Origin: Modestobacter italicus
GTDB lineage: Bacteria > Actinomycetota > Actinomycetes > Mycobacteriales > Geodermatophilaceae
Reading direction: 5' to 3'
Assembly (NCBI RefSeq): GCF_000306785.1
Contig: NC_017955.1
Coordinates: forward strand, 1,116,001 to 1,180,000
Length of the DNA: 64,000 bases
Positions 7,037 to 15,907 of this stretch are shown one piece after another (the first letter of the stretch is position 1; every line of letters begins with the position of its first letter). A program made the position numbers and the translations under genes. A model generated the notes under the pieces. The model was not told the DNA's origin. It searched no databases and saw only the letters and a list, made by a program, of their open reading frames with translations.

Positions 7037-8392
7037 TCAGCCGGTGGTGTTGCCGGTGATGTTCCAGGACGACAGGCGGAGGGCTGGGACGGCGAGGCGG
7101 TTGGTGCCCGCGTAGGTCATCGTCAGCCGGGCGGGTTGCGGGTCGACGACCGAACCGACGGTCACCGCGCCGGGGGCGAGCGCCTCCAGGTAGGACTGGG
7201 TGAACCGCAGCGTGCTCACCGGCGCGACGACCCGGCCGTCCTCGACGAGCCACACCCCGTTGCGGGTCAGCCCGGTCCACACCGACCGCTTGGGGTCGAC
7301 GACGCGGGTGTACCAGAGATCGCTGATCAGCAGCCCGCGCTCCAGGCCGGTCACCAGGTCGTCGACCGAGCCGCCGTCGCCGGCGGCCAGCGCGGGGTCG
7401 CCGGCGACCGGACCGGTGGTCGCCGAGACGTCCGAGGCGTGCCCGGTCGAGGAGCCCCCGAGCGCCGCGGCCACCCGCCGGTCGGTGGTCAGCCCGACCG
7501 GGACGCCGTCGCGCACCAGCTCGGTGCGCCGGGCGGGGGTGCCCTCGGTGTCGAAGGGGAGGCCAGTCGCGTCCGGGCCGGCCGCGTCGTCGACCAGCGA
7601 GACCGCCCGGTCGAACTGCTGCTCGCCCAGCCGCAGCCCCGAGGTGCCGTCCACCACGGCCTTGCCGTTGAACTGGCCCGACGCCAGGCCGGCGACGAGG
7701 TCACCGACCGCGGCCGGCTCCAGCACGACGGCGTAGCGGCCGGGCTCGACCGGGACGGCGTCCACCCCGGCCCGGGCCTTGGCCGCGGCCCGCGCGCCGA
7801 GCGCCGCGGGGTCCAGGTCGGCGAACCGGCGGGACGCCGAGCGGGCCACGCCGTCGGCGCCGCCCAGCCGGGCGATGCCGTCGCAGGCCGCCGAGGTGGC
7901 CGCGCCGCGGACGTGCTGACCGGCGGTGTCGGCCAGCACGGCGGTGCTCGCCGACGTCTGCACGTAGCCGGCGGTGCTCAGCCCGCCGGCGGCCTCGACG
8001 AACGCGGCCACGGCGGCGGCCCGCTCGGCGGGGGTGGCCTGCGCGGTGGCCTCGTCCGGGTTGCCGGCCGACACCAGCGGGGCCGGGCCGCCGAGCCCCG
8101 GCCAGTCGGCGTCCCGCGGGCGCAGCCGGGCGGCGGCCAGGGTGGCGGTCACCAGGTCGGCCGCCGAGGCGGTCCGGGTGGTCGACGCGGTCGCCGTCCG
8201 GCCGCCGTCCACGGTGAGCTGCAGGTGCAGCGTGGTCCGCTCGTCGGCGACGTTCTGGTGCACGGCCGACGCGGCGAACCGGGTCAGCGCCAGCGCGGTG
8301 GACTCGGCCCGCACCACCGCGGCGGCGTCCGCGCCGGCCTGCCGGCGCACCTCGTCGAGGACGGCGGCGACCAGGGTGTCGAGGGCGGTCAC
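7037..8392 (-). CDS. TldE/PmbA-type metallopeptidase-associated subunit
   Basis: A 451-residue TldD/PmbA-family protein without the HExxxH zinc motif that its neighbour has, so it is the TldE (PmbA) partner of the heterodimer. Recognisable family segments are RFAASAVHQNVADERTTL near the N-terminus, a central region with SGQFNGKAVVDGTSG, and the conserved C-terminal part GLLISDLWYTRVVDPKRS. TldD/TldE complexes degrade or trim small unfolded or modified peptides, for example microcin B17 and CcdA in E. coli. The GTG start at 8392 overlaps the tldD stop (GTGA), so the two are co-translated. The native substrate here is unknown. Confidence 0.9.
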   Translation of the reverse strand: MTALDTLVAAVLDEVRRQAGADAAAVVRAESTALALTRFAASAVHQNVADERTTLHLQLTVDGGRTATASTTRTASAADLVTATLAAARLRPRDADWPGLGGPAPLVSAGNPDEATAQATPAERAAAVAAFVEAAGGLSTAGYVQTSASTAVLADTAGQHVRGAATSAACDGIARLGGADGVARSASRRFADLDPAALGARAAAKARAGVDAVPVEPGRYAVVLEPAAVGDLVAGLASGQFNGKAVVDGTSGLRLGEQQFDRAVSLVDDAAGPDATGLPFDTEGTPARRTELVRDGVPVGLTTDRRVAAALGGSSTGHASDVSATTGPVAGDPALAAGDGGSVDDLVTGLERGLLISDLWYTRVVDPKRSVWTGLTRNGVWLVEDGRVVAPVSTLRFTQSYLEALAPGAVTVGSVVDPQPARLTMTYAGTNRLAVPALRLSSWNITGNTTG

Positions 8393-9843
8393 CCGCGCAC
8401 CCCCACCCGGACGCCGGAGAACCGGGCCGGCGCCGCGCCGTGGCCGGTGTGCCCGACCTGGCCGGGCTGCCCCTTGCCGCAGTTCGGGGTGCCCCACGCG
8501 CGCCACTCCCCGGGGGCGCGGCCGCCGAGCATGTCCAGGGAGGACCAGAAGCGCGGGCCGATGCCGGTGTAGGAGGGGTTCTTCAGCATCCGGCCGCGCC
8601 GGCCGCGCTTGACCTCCCAGCCGATCTCGCAGCCGAACTGGAAGTTCAGCCGGCGGTCGTCGATCGACCAGGACCGGTTGTGCTCCATCAGCACGCCGTC
8701 GTCGGTCGCCGCGATCATCTCCTCCAGCGTGTGCGGACCGGGCTCCAGGCCGACGTTGGTCATCCGCACCATGGGCAGCCGGGCGAACCCGTCGGCGCGG
8801 ACCGAGCCGGCGTAGTCCAGGCCGGCGACAGCGGCGGAGTCCCGGCCGGCGAGGACGCCCACCCAGATCCCGTTGCGGACGGCGTCCCGGGCGGTGGCCG
8901 GCGTCCCCTCGTCGTCGAAGCCGAAGGAGCCCAGCGCCCCGGGGATCGTCGGGTCGATGGTGATGTTCATCAGCTCGGAGCCGAAGCGCAGCGAGCCCAG
9001 CTGCTGCAGGTCCAGCCAGGAGGTGCCGGCGAAGGCGGCCTCCCAGCCGAGGATCCGGTCCAGCTCGATCGCGTGCCCCACCGACTCGTGGATCTGCAGC
9101 GACATCTGCTCTCCACCGAGCAGCAGCGTGGTGTCCCCGGAGGGGCACTGCGGCGCGGTGAGCAGCTCCTGGCACTCGGCGGCGATCCGCTCGGCGTGGC
9201 CGGGCAGGTCCAGCGACCGCACCAGCTCCCAGCCGCGGGTGCCGAACTGGCCACGGAAGGCGGGGTAGGAGCGGCGCTGCGTCTCCCCGTCGCCGACGGT
9301 GAGGCAGTGCATGCCGGCGCCGCACTCGCGCACGTGCTGGCCGATGCGGGCGCCCTCGCTGGACACGAACGCGGTGCGGGTGTCCCACGCCTGGGAGGAG
9401 GCCTCGGCGACGGCCACCCCGGCGGCGCGCATCGTCGCGGTGACGCCGGTGAGCAGGTCGCCCTTCTCCGCCAGCGGGACGGCGAACGGGTCCTCGAGGC
9501 ACTCGCTGGCCCAGCCGCCCTGCACGGCGGGCACGCCGACGAGGTCGACCGGCGGCCCGGGGACGGCGGCCGACGCCTCGGCGATCGCGGTGGCGCGGGC
9601 GCCGGTGCGGCGGGCGTCGTCGTCGCCGGCCGGGTCGCCCAGTGCGGCGAAGCCCCAGGACGAGCCGACGAGGGCGCGGACGCCGAGCCCGGCCGACGTG
9701 GTCTGGGTGAGCGCGCGCACGTCGCCGTCCCGCGCGGTCATCGACTCGTACCGCCGGTCGACCAGCCGGGCGTCGGCGTAGCGCGCACCGGCGGCGAGGG
9801 CGGCCTCGACGGCGGCCTCCACGGTGGCGGGGACGTCAGCCAC
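8389..9843 (-). CDS. tldD: TldD metallopeptidase subunit
   Basis: A 484-residue catalytic subunit of the TldD/TldE protease. IHESVGHAIELDRILG (about residues 243-258) contains the HExxxH zinc motif, and further conserved parts are GSFGFDDEGTPA and the C-terminal GxGPRFWSSLDMLGG segment. It cleaves small peptides inside the dimer cavity. The GTG start at 9843 overlaps the end of a possible 16-codon ORF with its own ribosome binding site, which suggests translational coupling. tldD and tldE overlap by four bases, and the unit ends at the palindrome array at 6966-7027. No ribosomally made peptide natural product cluster is visible nearby. Confidence 0.92.
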   Translation of the reverse strand: MADVPATVEAAVEAALAAGARYADARLVDRRYESMTARDGDVRALTQTTSAGLGVRALVGSSWGFAALGDPAGDDDARRTGARATAIAEASAAVPGPPVDLVGVPAVQGGWASECLEDPFAVPLAEKGDLLTGVTATMRAAGVAVAEASSQAWDTRTAFVSSEGARIGQHVRECGAGMHCLTVGDGETQRRSYPAFRGQFGTRGWELVRSLDLPGHAERIAAECQELLTAPQCPSGDTTLLLGGEQMSLQIHESVGHAIELDRILGWEAAFAGTSWLDLQQLGSLRFGSELMNITIDPTIPGALGSFGFDDEGTPATARDAVRNGIWVGVLAGRDSAAVAGLDYAGSVRADGFARLPMVRMTNVGLEPGPHTLEEMIAATDDGVLMEHNRSWSIDDRRLNFQFGCEIGWEVKRGRRGRMLKNPSYTGIGPRFWSSLDMLGGRAPGEWRAWGTPNCGKGQPGQVGHTGHGAAPARFSGVRVGVRG

Positions 9844-9886
9844 GGATCCGGGCGTTCTTCTTAGCGAGGCTCATCATCGAGCTCAT
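9836..9886 (-). CDS. possible 16-residue upstream peptide of tldD
   Basis: An ATG-started ORF reading MSSMMSLAKKNARIRG and ending inside the first codons of tldD (its TGA is 9838-9836). A G-rich ribosome binding site (GGGGG) sits about 7 nt before the ATG, while tldD itself has no clear site. It may serve only to deliver ribosomes to the tldD GTG, or it may encode a short basic peptide. With 16 codons there is no statistical support for a conserved protein. Confidence 0.35.
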   Translation of the reverse strand: MSSMMSLAKKNARIRG

Positions 9887-9915
9887 CGTGCGCCCCCACC
9901 CGGGGAGGCACAAGC

Positions 9916-9953
9916 GAGAGCGCCGCCCCCGGCGGACCGGGGACGGCGCTCTC
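9916..9953. terminator. hairpin terminator between csbD-like gene and tldD
   Basis: Arms GAGAGCGCCGCCCC (9916-9929) and GGGG-A-CGGCGCTCTC (9939-9953) pair with a single bulged A, making a long G/C stem. It lies 25 bp after the CsbD-like gene stop and before the tldD start on the same strand, so it should separate the two transcripts. Confidence 0.7.
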
Positions 9954-9978
9954 GGTGGTGCAGGTCAGTGACCGCAGG

Positions 9979-10149
9979 TCACTTGAAGATGTCCTTGACC
10001 TTCTCGCCGGCCTGCTTGGCGTTCCCGGCGGCCTGGTCCTTGTGGCCCTCGGCCTGCAGGTCCTTGTCGTCGGTCGCCTTGCCGGCGGCCTCCTTGCCCT
10101 GTCCGGCGAGCTCCTGGGCCTTGTTCTGCAGCTTGTCCATGGCGCTCAT
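9979..10149 (-). CDS. CsbD-like small stress protein
   Basis: A 56-residue, Lys/Ala/Glu/Gln-rich helical protein, MSAMDKLQNKAQELAGQG followed by KEAAGKATDDKDLQAEG, with the two-repeat KAxELxGxxKEaxGkatdd pattern of the CsbD family. CsbD proteins are general-stress proteins of unknown biochemical function, controlled by sigma-B in Bacillus. The start is the ATG at 10149, preceded by AGGAGG; a longer reading frame has no ribosome binding site. It is transcribed alone between a hairpin and the importer promoter region. It resembles in kind the small Lys-rich protein at 40630. Confidence 0.85.
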   Translation of the reverse strand: MSAMDKLQNKAQELAGQGKEAAGKATDDKDLQAEGHKDQAAGNAKQAGEKVKDIFK

Positions 10150-10536
10150 GCGGGGCCTCCTGTGGTCCGTGGATGTCAGAGGAGTTGTGCCCAGCGTGAG
10201 GGCGGGGCACACGCGATGTCGCCTGTGAGGGTGACAGCGTGATCACCTCTTCCCGGGCGGCTGCCGCTGGACCGGAAACTCTTCGGCGGAAGGGCCCTTG
10301 TTGCGGCAATGTTCCGGCCGTGTGGCGGCATTCCTGAGGTGGGGTCACAAAATGGTGACGGTCCTCGACGGGTCTCCGGTGCCTGCCTAATGTCGGTCCG
10401 TCGCGCCCTGCAGGACGGTCTCCCGACGGTCGCCTGCCAGGGTGTGGTCAGGCAGCAGCCAGGCCGCCCCCCGATCCCGGGGGTGGTCGGACATGGACGT
10501 TCCCCCCGCTCGTGCGGGTCGAGGAGGCAATCGAAC
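10150..10536 (+). promoter_or_regulatory. 387-bp divergent control region; promoter for importer at 10365-10393
   Basis: No gene is seen here. On the plus strand TCGACG (10365-10370), a 17-bp spacer and TAATGT (10388-10393) make a good housekeeping-type promoter for the solute-binding protein gene, leaving a leader of about 135 nt. Inside the leader there are short inverted repeats such as CCCCGATCCCGGGGG, and AGGAGG occurs shortly before the GTG. The minus-strand side must hold the CsbD-like gene promoter, but I see no clear stress-sigma motif. Confidence 0.5.
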
Positions 10537-12273
10537 GTGAAGTTGAGCAAGCGCAGCGCAGTGCTCATCGCCACCGGGGTCACCGGTGCGATGGCCCTGT
10601 CGGCGTGCGGTGGCGGTAGCGACAGCGGCGGCGGGGACGACGGCGGTTCCGGTTCCGGCCGCGTGGTCTACGGCGAGGCGACCGACTGGCCCGAGAACCT
10701 GATGCCGCTGATCTCGGCCGGCAACGCGACGTCCGTGGCGAACATCGAGGCGCAGCTGCTCCCGCAGGCGTACCTCGTCCAGCCGGACTTCTCGCTGAAG
10801 TACGACGACCAGCTGCTGACCGAGGAGCCGACCTCCGAGGTCAACGGCGACGTGCAGACGGTCACGTACAAGATCAACCCGGACGCCAACTGGAGCGACG
10901 GCGAGCCGATCACGGCCGACGACTTCGAGTACAGCTGGAACATCCAGAAGTCCTCCGACCCCGCCGCGGGCGGTTGCGAGACGCTGCTGAGCACCACCGG
11001 CTACGACAAGATCACCTCGGTCGAGGGCTCGGACGAGGGCAAGACCGTGACGGTCACGCTCTCCCCGTTCGCGGACTGGAAGGCCCTCTTCTCGGGCTCG
11101 AACAGCCCGGTCTTCCCCGCCCACGTGATGGACCAGGGCAGCCCCGAGGCCAACTGTGCCTACATCAGCACCGGCTGGCCGATCGCCGACGGTCTGCCCC
11201 AGGACATCTCCGGCGGCCCGTGGCAGCTGAAGAAGTCCAACATCAACAACGGTCAGCAGATCGTCGTCCTCACCCCGAACGAGAACTACTGGGGTGACAA
11301 GCCGAAGCTCGAGCAGCTGGTCATCCAGGGTGTCGGCAACGACCCGACGGCCCAGGTCCAGGCGCTCAAGAGCGGCGAGCTGAACGTCATCTACCCGCAG
11401 CCCCAGCTGGACCTCGTCGGTCAGGTCGACGACCTGGCGCCGAACGTCGAGAGCGACGTGAACTTCGGCATCACGTTCGAGCACCTGGACTTCAACACCA
11501 CCGACCCGCAGCTGAGCGACGTGCGGGTGCGCCAGGCCTTCGCGATGGCGCTGGACCGGCAGGAGATCGTCGACCAGACCGTCGGCCAGTTCTCCTCCGA
11601 CGCGCAGGTCCTGAACAACCGCATCTGGCTCAACAACCAGTCGCAGTACCAGGACAACGCCCCCGACCAGTACAAGTCGGTGGACGTCGCGGGTGCCAAG
11701 GCGCTGCTCGAGCAGGCCGGCTACACCCTGGGTTCCGACGGCATCTACGCCAAGGGCGCCCAGCGGCTGTCGTTCAAGATCGACACCACGGCCAACAACC
11801 CGCTGCGCGAGCAGACGATCAACGTCATGATCCCGCAGCTGAAGGCCGCCGGCATCGAGGGCGTCTTCAACGCCAACCCGGACATCTTCGCCGGCCCGGA
11901 CAAGCCCACCAGCCTCGTCGCCGGTGGCTTCCAGGTCGCCCTGTTCGCCTGGGTCGGCAGCCCGTTCATCTCCTCGACCCCGCCGATCTACCAGTCGCCC
12001 GAGGGCGCCGGCGGTGCCGTCCAGCAGAACTACTCGCGGGTCGGGTCGCCGGAGATCGACACCCTGCTCGGCCGGTGGCTGACCGAGACCGACGAGTCGG
12101 CCGTCGCGGCGACCGGCAACGAGATCGACTCGGCCCTCTGGGAGCAGATGGCGACCCTGCCGCTGTACCAGAAGCCGACCTACATCGCCTACACCAGCAC
12201 CACCGGCGGCGTCGAGGACAACCCGACGCAGGCCGGCCCGCTGTGGAACGCGTCCACCTGGACGGTGCAGTGA
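10537..12273 (+). CDS. ABC importer solute-binding lipoprotein, family 5 (oligopeptide/dipeptide type)
   Basis: A 578-residue extracytoplasmic lipoprotein. The signal peptide MKLSKRSAVLIATGVTGAM ends at the lipobox LSAC, with Cys25 as the predicted lipidated residue, then a Gly/Ser/Asp linker. The mature part has the family-5 features DPTAQVQALKSGELNVI, DVRVRQAFAMALDRQEI and a closing region near TLPLYQKPTYIAY. It would bind peptides, nickel-chelates, sugars or other cargo; substrate cannot be read from sequence. The GTG at 10537 has GAGGAGG upstream and begins a good signal peptide, while earlier in-frame codons do not. It leads the permease and ATPase genes 12623-16968 but is followed by two strong hairpins. 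Confidence 0.93.
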   Translation: MKLSKRSAVLIATGVTGAMALSACGGGSDSGGGDDGGSGSGRVVYGEATDWPENLMPLISAGNATSVANIEAQLLPQAYLVQPDFSLKYDDQLLTEEPTSEVNGDVQTVTYKINPDANWSDGEPITADDFEYSWNIQKSSDPAAGGCETLLSTTGYDKITSVEGSDEGKTVTVTLSPFADWKALFSGSNSPVFPAHVMDQGSPEANCAYISTGWPIADGLPQDISGGPWQLKKSNINNGQQIVVLTPNENYWGDKPKLEQLVIQGVGNDPTAQVQALKSGELNVIYPQPQLDLVGQVDDLAPNVESDVNFGITFEHLDFNTTDPQLSDVRVRQAFAMALDRQEIVDQTVGQFSSDAQVLNNRIWLNNQSQYQDNAPDQYKSVDVAGAKALLEQAGYTLGSDGIYAKGAQRLSFKIDTTANNPLREQTINVMIPQLKAAGIEGVFNANPDIFAGPDKPTSLVAGGFQVALFAWVGSPFISSTPPIYQSPEGAGGAVQQNYSRVGSPEIDTLLGRWLTETDESAVAATGNEIDSALWEQMATLPLYQKPTYIAYTSTTGGVEDNPTQAGPLWNASTWTVQ

Positions 12274-12320
12274 CCCGTCGGGCTCCCCGACGGCGCTGAA
12301 CCGCCCGAAGCACCGCACCA

Positions 12321-12354
12321 CCCGCCGTGCCGCGCACCTGCCCGGCACGGCGGG
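12321..12354. terminator. hairpin 1 between binding protein and permease
   Basis: CCCGCCGTGCC (12321-12331) pairs with GGCACGGCGGG (12344-12354), an 11-bp stem with a 12-nt loop, 48 bp after the binding-protein stop. It probably terminates most transcripts so that binding protein exceeds permease. Confidence 0.6.
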
Positions 12355-12408
12355 GAACCACCTGTAGCCCGGCCCCGCACCGCTCCGGCGGTGCCGGCCC
12401 GCCGGCAG

Positions 12409-12441
12409 CCACGGCCCCCGGGCACCCCCCGGGGGCCGTGG
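12409..12441. terminator. hairpin 2 between binding protein and permease
   Basis: CCACGGCCCCCGGG (12409-12422) pairs with CCCGGGGGCCGTGG (12428-12441) as a perfect 14-bp stem with a 5-nt loop. Together with hairpin 1 it occupies the 349-bp gap 12274-12622, which has no other gene. Confidence 0.65.
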
Positions 12442-12610
12442 TCTGTCCGGGCCCGATGTGACACCGCTGTGTCGCGCCGATGACCGCCGTGTGCGCGTCG
12501 GTGCGGCCGTCCCCGCGCCTCCGCAGGGGGGCTCCGCAGGAGCTGCGGGGAGCTGGTCCAGAGTGTTCGCTGCACTGGTCGTTCCGCCCGGACGACTTCC
12601 GCTGTCGGCG

Positions 12611-12616
12611 TAAGGT
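12611..12616 (+). promoter_or_regulatory. -10 box of a probable leaderless promoter for the permease genes
   Basis: TAAGGT lies 6 nt before the ATG at 12623. Transcription would start at or next to the start codon, and no ribosome binding site is present. This would give the permease-ATPase genes their own promoter behind the two hairpins. The -35 region is weak. Confidence 0.45.
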
Positions 12617-12622
12617 CACCAC

Positions 12623-13612
12623 ATGTTCTTCTTCACGATCCGGCGCATCCTGGCGTCGGTCCTCGTGTTGCTGGTGAGCTCGTTCCTGGTGTTCACGCTC
12701 TGCGCCACCAGCTTCGATCCGCTCAGCAAGTACTACAACCGCAACCCCCCACCGCCGCCGGAGTTCTTCGACAACCTGCGCGAGCAGCTGGGGCTGAACG
12801 ACAACTTCTTCGTGCGGTACTGGAACTGGCTCTCCGGGGTGCTCACCGGGGACTTCGGGCAGACCGTCAACGGCACCCCGGTGGCCGAGCAGCTCGGGCC
12901 GCGGCTGATGGTGACCGGCCGGATGATCATCGGCGCGGTCGTCATCGCCGTCATCCTGGCGATCATCGTCGGCGTCATCGGCGCGGTCCGGCAGTACAAG
13001 CCCTCGGACTACACGTTCACCTTCATCGCCTACATCCTCATCGCGCTGCCGACCTTCTGGTTCGCCGCGCTGCTGAAGGAGTTCGTGGCCGGCGGGATCA
13101 ACGACCTGGTCGGCAGTCAGGTGGTCTACACCCTCGGCGAGGAGACACCGGGCCTGTCGCTGTACGCCAGCGGCTGGGAGCTCTGGCAGGACCGGCTCGG
13201 GCACCTCGTGCTGCCCACGCTCAGCCTGGCGCTGCTGACCTTCGCCGCGTGGAGCCGGTTCCAGCGCGCGTCGATGCTCGACGTCCTCGGCTCGGACTAC
13301 ATGCGCCTGGCGCGGGCCAAGGGCCTCACCTACCGGCGCACCGTGCTCAAGCACGGGCTGCGCAACGCGCTGATCCCGCTGACCACGGTGGTGGCCCTCG
13401 GCATCGGCACCCTCTTCGGCGGCGCCATCATCACCGAGCAGGTGTTCGTCTGGCACGGCATGGGGGAGTACCTGATCCAGGACGGCATCGGGCAGAACGA
13501 CATCAACGTCGTGCTCGGCTGGCTGCTGGTCAGCGCGGTCTTCGTCGTCCTGTTCAACCTCGTGGCCGACATCCTCTACGCGGTCCTCGACCCACGGATC
13601 CGGCTGGCCTGA
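12623..13612 (+). CDS. ABC importer inner-membrane permease, DppB/OppB type
   Basis: A 329-residue permease with six predicted membrane segments; the first is RRILASVLVLLVSSFLVFTL. The cytoplasmic EAA loop is visible as DYMRLARAKGLTYRRTVLKH, followed by GLRNALIPLTTVVALGIGTL, typical of BPD_transp_1 proteins of the DppB family. The periplasmic loop after the first segment (residues 35-95) is Pro/Asn-rich as usual. It pairs with the DppC-type permease 31 bp downstream. The ATG start is probably leaderless, behind the TAAGGT box. Confidence 0.94.
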   Translation: MFFFTIRRILASVLVLLVSSFLVFTLCATSFDPLSKYYNRNPPPPPEFFDNLREQLGLNDNFFVRYWNWLSGVLTGDFGQTVNGTPVAEQLGPRLMVTGRMIIGAVVIAVILAIIVGVIGAVRQYKPSDYTFTFIAYILIALPTFWFAALLKEFVAGGINDLVGSQVVYTLGEETPGLSLYASGWELWQDRLGHLVLPTLSLALLTFAAWSRFQRASMLDVLGSDYMRLARAKGLTYRRTVLKHGLRNALIPLTTVVALGIGTLFGGAIITEQVFVWHGMGEYLIQDGIGQNDINVVLGWLLVSAVFVVLFNLVADILYAVLDPRIRLA

Positions 13613-13643
13613 GCGGCCGACCCCCTCAGAGAGAGAGACCACC

Positions 13644-14609
13644 ATGGCCACCACCCACGCCAGCACCACCGCCGGCGGCGTGCAGCCGGCCGTTCCCGGT
13701 GCCCCGCAGGGCAGCGGTGAGGTCGAGCGCGAGTTCACCGTCAAGGCCCGCAGCCAGCGGCAGCAGATCGTCCGCCGCTTCCTGCACAACAAGGTCGGGA
13801 TGACCGGGCTGGTCGTCTTCGGCCTGCTGCTGGTCTTCGGCTTCATCGGCCCGCTGCTCGACGGGAAGTCCTACTCCGACCTGAACTCCAGCGCGCAGTC
13901 CGTCCCGCCCGGCACGCAGGGCTACCTGCTGGGCAGCGACGCGATCGGCCGCGACCTGCTGGCCGGCCTGATGTCCGGCGTCCAGCGGTCGCTGTTCATC
14001 GTGCTGCTGTTCGTCGTCATCGCCCTGCCGCTGGGCCTGCTCGTCGGAGCCCTGGCCGGCTACTTCGGCAAGTGGGTCGACTCCGTCCTGATGCGCGTGG
14101 TCGACCTGGTCCTCACCGTGCCGCTGCTGGTCGTGCTGATCGTGGTCGCCAGCAACTTCCCCGGCTCCCGCACCCCGCTCGGGGTCGGCATCATCCTGGG
14201 CCTGTTCGGCTGGCTGGACCTGGCGCGCATCGTGCGCAGCCAGTTCCTCTCGCTGCGCGAGAAGGAGTACGTCGAGGCGGCGCACTCCCTCGGTGCCTCC
14301 AACGGCCGGATCATCTTCAAGCACCTGATCCCGAACGCGCTCGGCTCGCTCATCGTCTGGACGACGCTGGCCGCGGCGACCGCGATCATCCTCGAGGCGT
14401 CGCTGACCTACCTGGGCTTCGGTGTCAACGACCCGAACGCCACGTCGCTGGGCCGGTTGGTCTCCGACGGCGTGCAGGCCGCGTCGACCCGCCCGTGGCT
14501 CTTCTACTTCCCCGGCATCCTCCTGCTGATCATCGTGCTGTCGATCAACCTGATCGGCGACGGGATCCGGGATGCCTTCGACCCGAGCAACCGCCGCGTG
14601 CGGGCCTGA
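13644..14609 (+). CDS. ABC importer inner-membrane permease, DppC/OppC type
   Basis: A 321-residue permease. It has the N-terminal cytoplasmic extension of DppC proteins (residues 1-50, ending [19 protein letters not shown]), the phrase [20 protein letters not shown] that is nearly universal in OppC/DppC, and the EAA loop [20 protein letters not shown]. Five to six membrane segments follow. It forms the heterodimeric channel with the gene at 12623. An AGAGAGA-like purine stretch serves as ribosome binding site. The next gene starts 11 bp after its stop. Confidence 0.94.
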   Translation: MATTHASTTAGGVQPAVPGAPQGSGEVEREFTVKARSQRQQIVRRFLHNKVGMTGLVVFGLLLVFGFIGPLLDGKSYSDLNSSAQSVPPGTQGYLLGSDAIGRDLLAGLMSGVQRSLFIVLLFVVIALPLGLLVGALAGYFGKWVDSVLMRVVDLVLTVPLLVVLIVVASNFPGSRTPLGVGIILGLFGWLDLARIVRSQFLSLREKEYVEAAHSLGASNGRIIFKHLIPNALGSLIVWTTLAAATAIILEASLTYLGFGVNDPNATSLGRLVSDGVQAASTRPWLFYFPGILLLIIVLSINLIGDGIRDAFDPSNRRVRA

Positions 14610-14620
14610 GAAGGAGTTCC

Positions 14621-15907
14621 ATGTCCACCCCCGGGACCACCGGCGCGACCGCCGTCTCCTCCACCGGGACGATCAGCCGCGGTCGCACCCAGAGCCTGCC
14701 CGGCTTCGACGCGGCCGCACCGCTGCTGCAGGTCACCGACCTCAACGTCCGGTTCCCCACCGACGACGGCCTGGTCCACGCCGTCCGCGGTGTCGACTAC
14801 ACGCTGCGCTCCGGTGAGGTGCTCGGCATCGTCGGCGAGTCCGGCTCGGGCAAGTCGGTCACCTCGCTGGCCGTCATGGGCCTGCTGCCGGGTTCCGCCC
14901 GGGTCACCGGCTCGGTCAAGTACCGCGGCCAGGAGCTGCTCGGGCAGGGCGACCGCAGCATGTCGCGGATCCGCGGCAAGGGCGTCTCGATGATCTTCCA
15001 GGACCCGATGACCTCGCTGGACCCGGTCTACAAGGTCGGGGCGCAGATCGAGGAGACGCTGCGGATCCACGACAAGTCGCTGTCGTCGAAGGCCGCCGAG
15101 ACCCGAGCGGTCGAGCTGCTCGAGCTGGTCGGCATCCCGAACGCCGGCGACCGGGTGAACTCCTACCCGCACGAGTTCTCCGGCGGCATGCGCCAGCGCG
15201 TGGTCATCGCCATCGCGATGGCCAACCAGCCCGAGGTGATCATCGCCGACGAGCCGACCACCGCGCTGGACGTGACCGTGCAGGCGCAGATCCTCGAGGT
15301 GCTGCAGACGGCGCTGCAGGAGACCGGCGCGGCGATGGTCATGATCACCCACGACCTCGGCGTCGTCGCCGGCATCGCCGACCGGGTCCTGGTCATGTAC
15401 GCCGGCCGGCCGGTCGAGATCGGCAGCGTCGAGGACATCTACTACGAGCCGCGGATGCCCTACACGCTCGGCCTGCTCGGCTCGCTGCCCCGGCTGGACG
15501 CCCCCACCCGGGAGCGGCTGACCCCGATCCTCGGTTCGCCGCCCTCGCTGGTGAACATGCCGCCCGGGTGCCCGTTCGCGCCGCGCTGCCCGCTGCACAT
15601 CGCCGAGTGCGACGCGGCCGAGCCGCCGCTGTTCCAGGTCGGGGCCGGGCACGAGGCGGCCTGCATCCGCACCGAGCAGGTGGAGCGGGCGCACGGCCAC
15701 GCCGCCGAGGTGTTCAGCGAGACGGCGACAGACGCCGTCCTGGCCGGGGACGCCATCCCCACCGACCTCGCCCTCGGCGAGGCCGGCGGCGAGACCACCG
15801 CCGGCGACGCCCCGCCGCCGGACCAGACCGAACCGGCTGCCGACGTCCCCGACACCGGCAGCGTCATCAGCAGCCACCGCGGCACGACGGACGGAGACCG
15901 GGCATGA
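14621..15907 (+). CDS. ABC importer ATPase, DppD/OppD type
   Basis: A 428-residue ATPase. Walker A is GESGSGKS (about residues 72-79), the signature is SGGMRQR, and Walker B is [12 protein letters not shown], followed by the H-loop ITHDLG. The oligopeptide-importer C-terminal region [17 protein letters not shown] carries the four-Cys motif known to bind an iron-sulfur cluster in some homologs. After residue 350 there is an unusual 75-residue Ala/Pro/Asp-rich tail with no known domain. The ATG at 14621 has AAGGAG before it. Its stop overlaps the next ATPase gene (ATGA). Confidence 0.93.
   Translation: MSTPGTTGATAVSSTGTISRGRTQSLPGFDAAAPLLQVTDLNVRFPTDDGLVHAVRGVDYTLRSGEVLGIVGESGSGKSVTSLAVMGLLPGSARVTGSVKYRGQELLGQGDRSMSRIRGKGVSMIFQDPMTSLDPVYKVGAQIEETLRIHDKSLSSKAAETRAVELLELVGIPNAGDRVNSYPHEFSGGMRQRVVIAIAMANQPEVIIADEPTTALDVTVQAQILEVLQTALQETGAAMVMITHDLGVVAGIADRVLVMYAGRPVEIGSVEDIYYEPRMPYTLGLLGSLPRLDAPTRERLTPILGSPPSLVNMPPGCPFAPRCPLHIAECDAAEPPLFQVGAGHEAACIRTEQVERAHGHAAEVFSETATDAVLAGDAIPTDLALGEAGGETTAGDAPPPDQTEPAADVPDTGSVISSHRGTTDGDRA

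Noticed and set aside
10387..12348. 653-residue open frame on the minus strand over the solute-binding protein gene
   Set aside because: Shadow frame caused by high GC; the plus strand has a signal peptide, lipobox and family-5 motifs.
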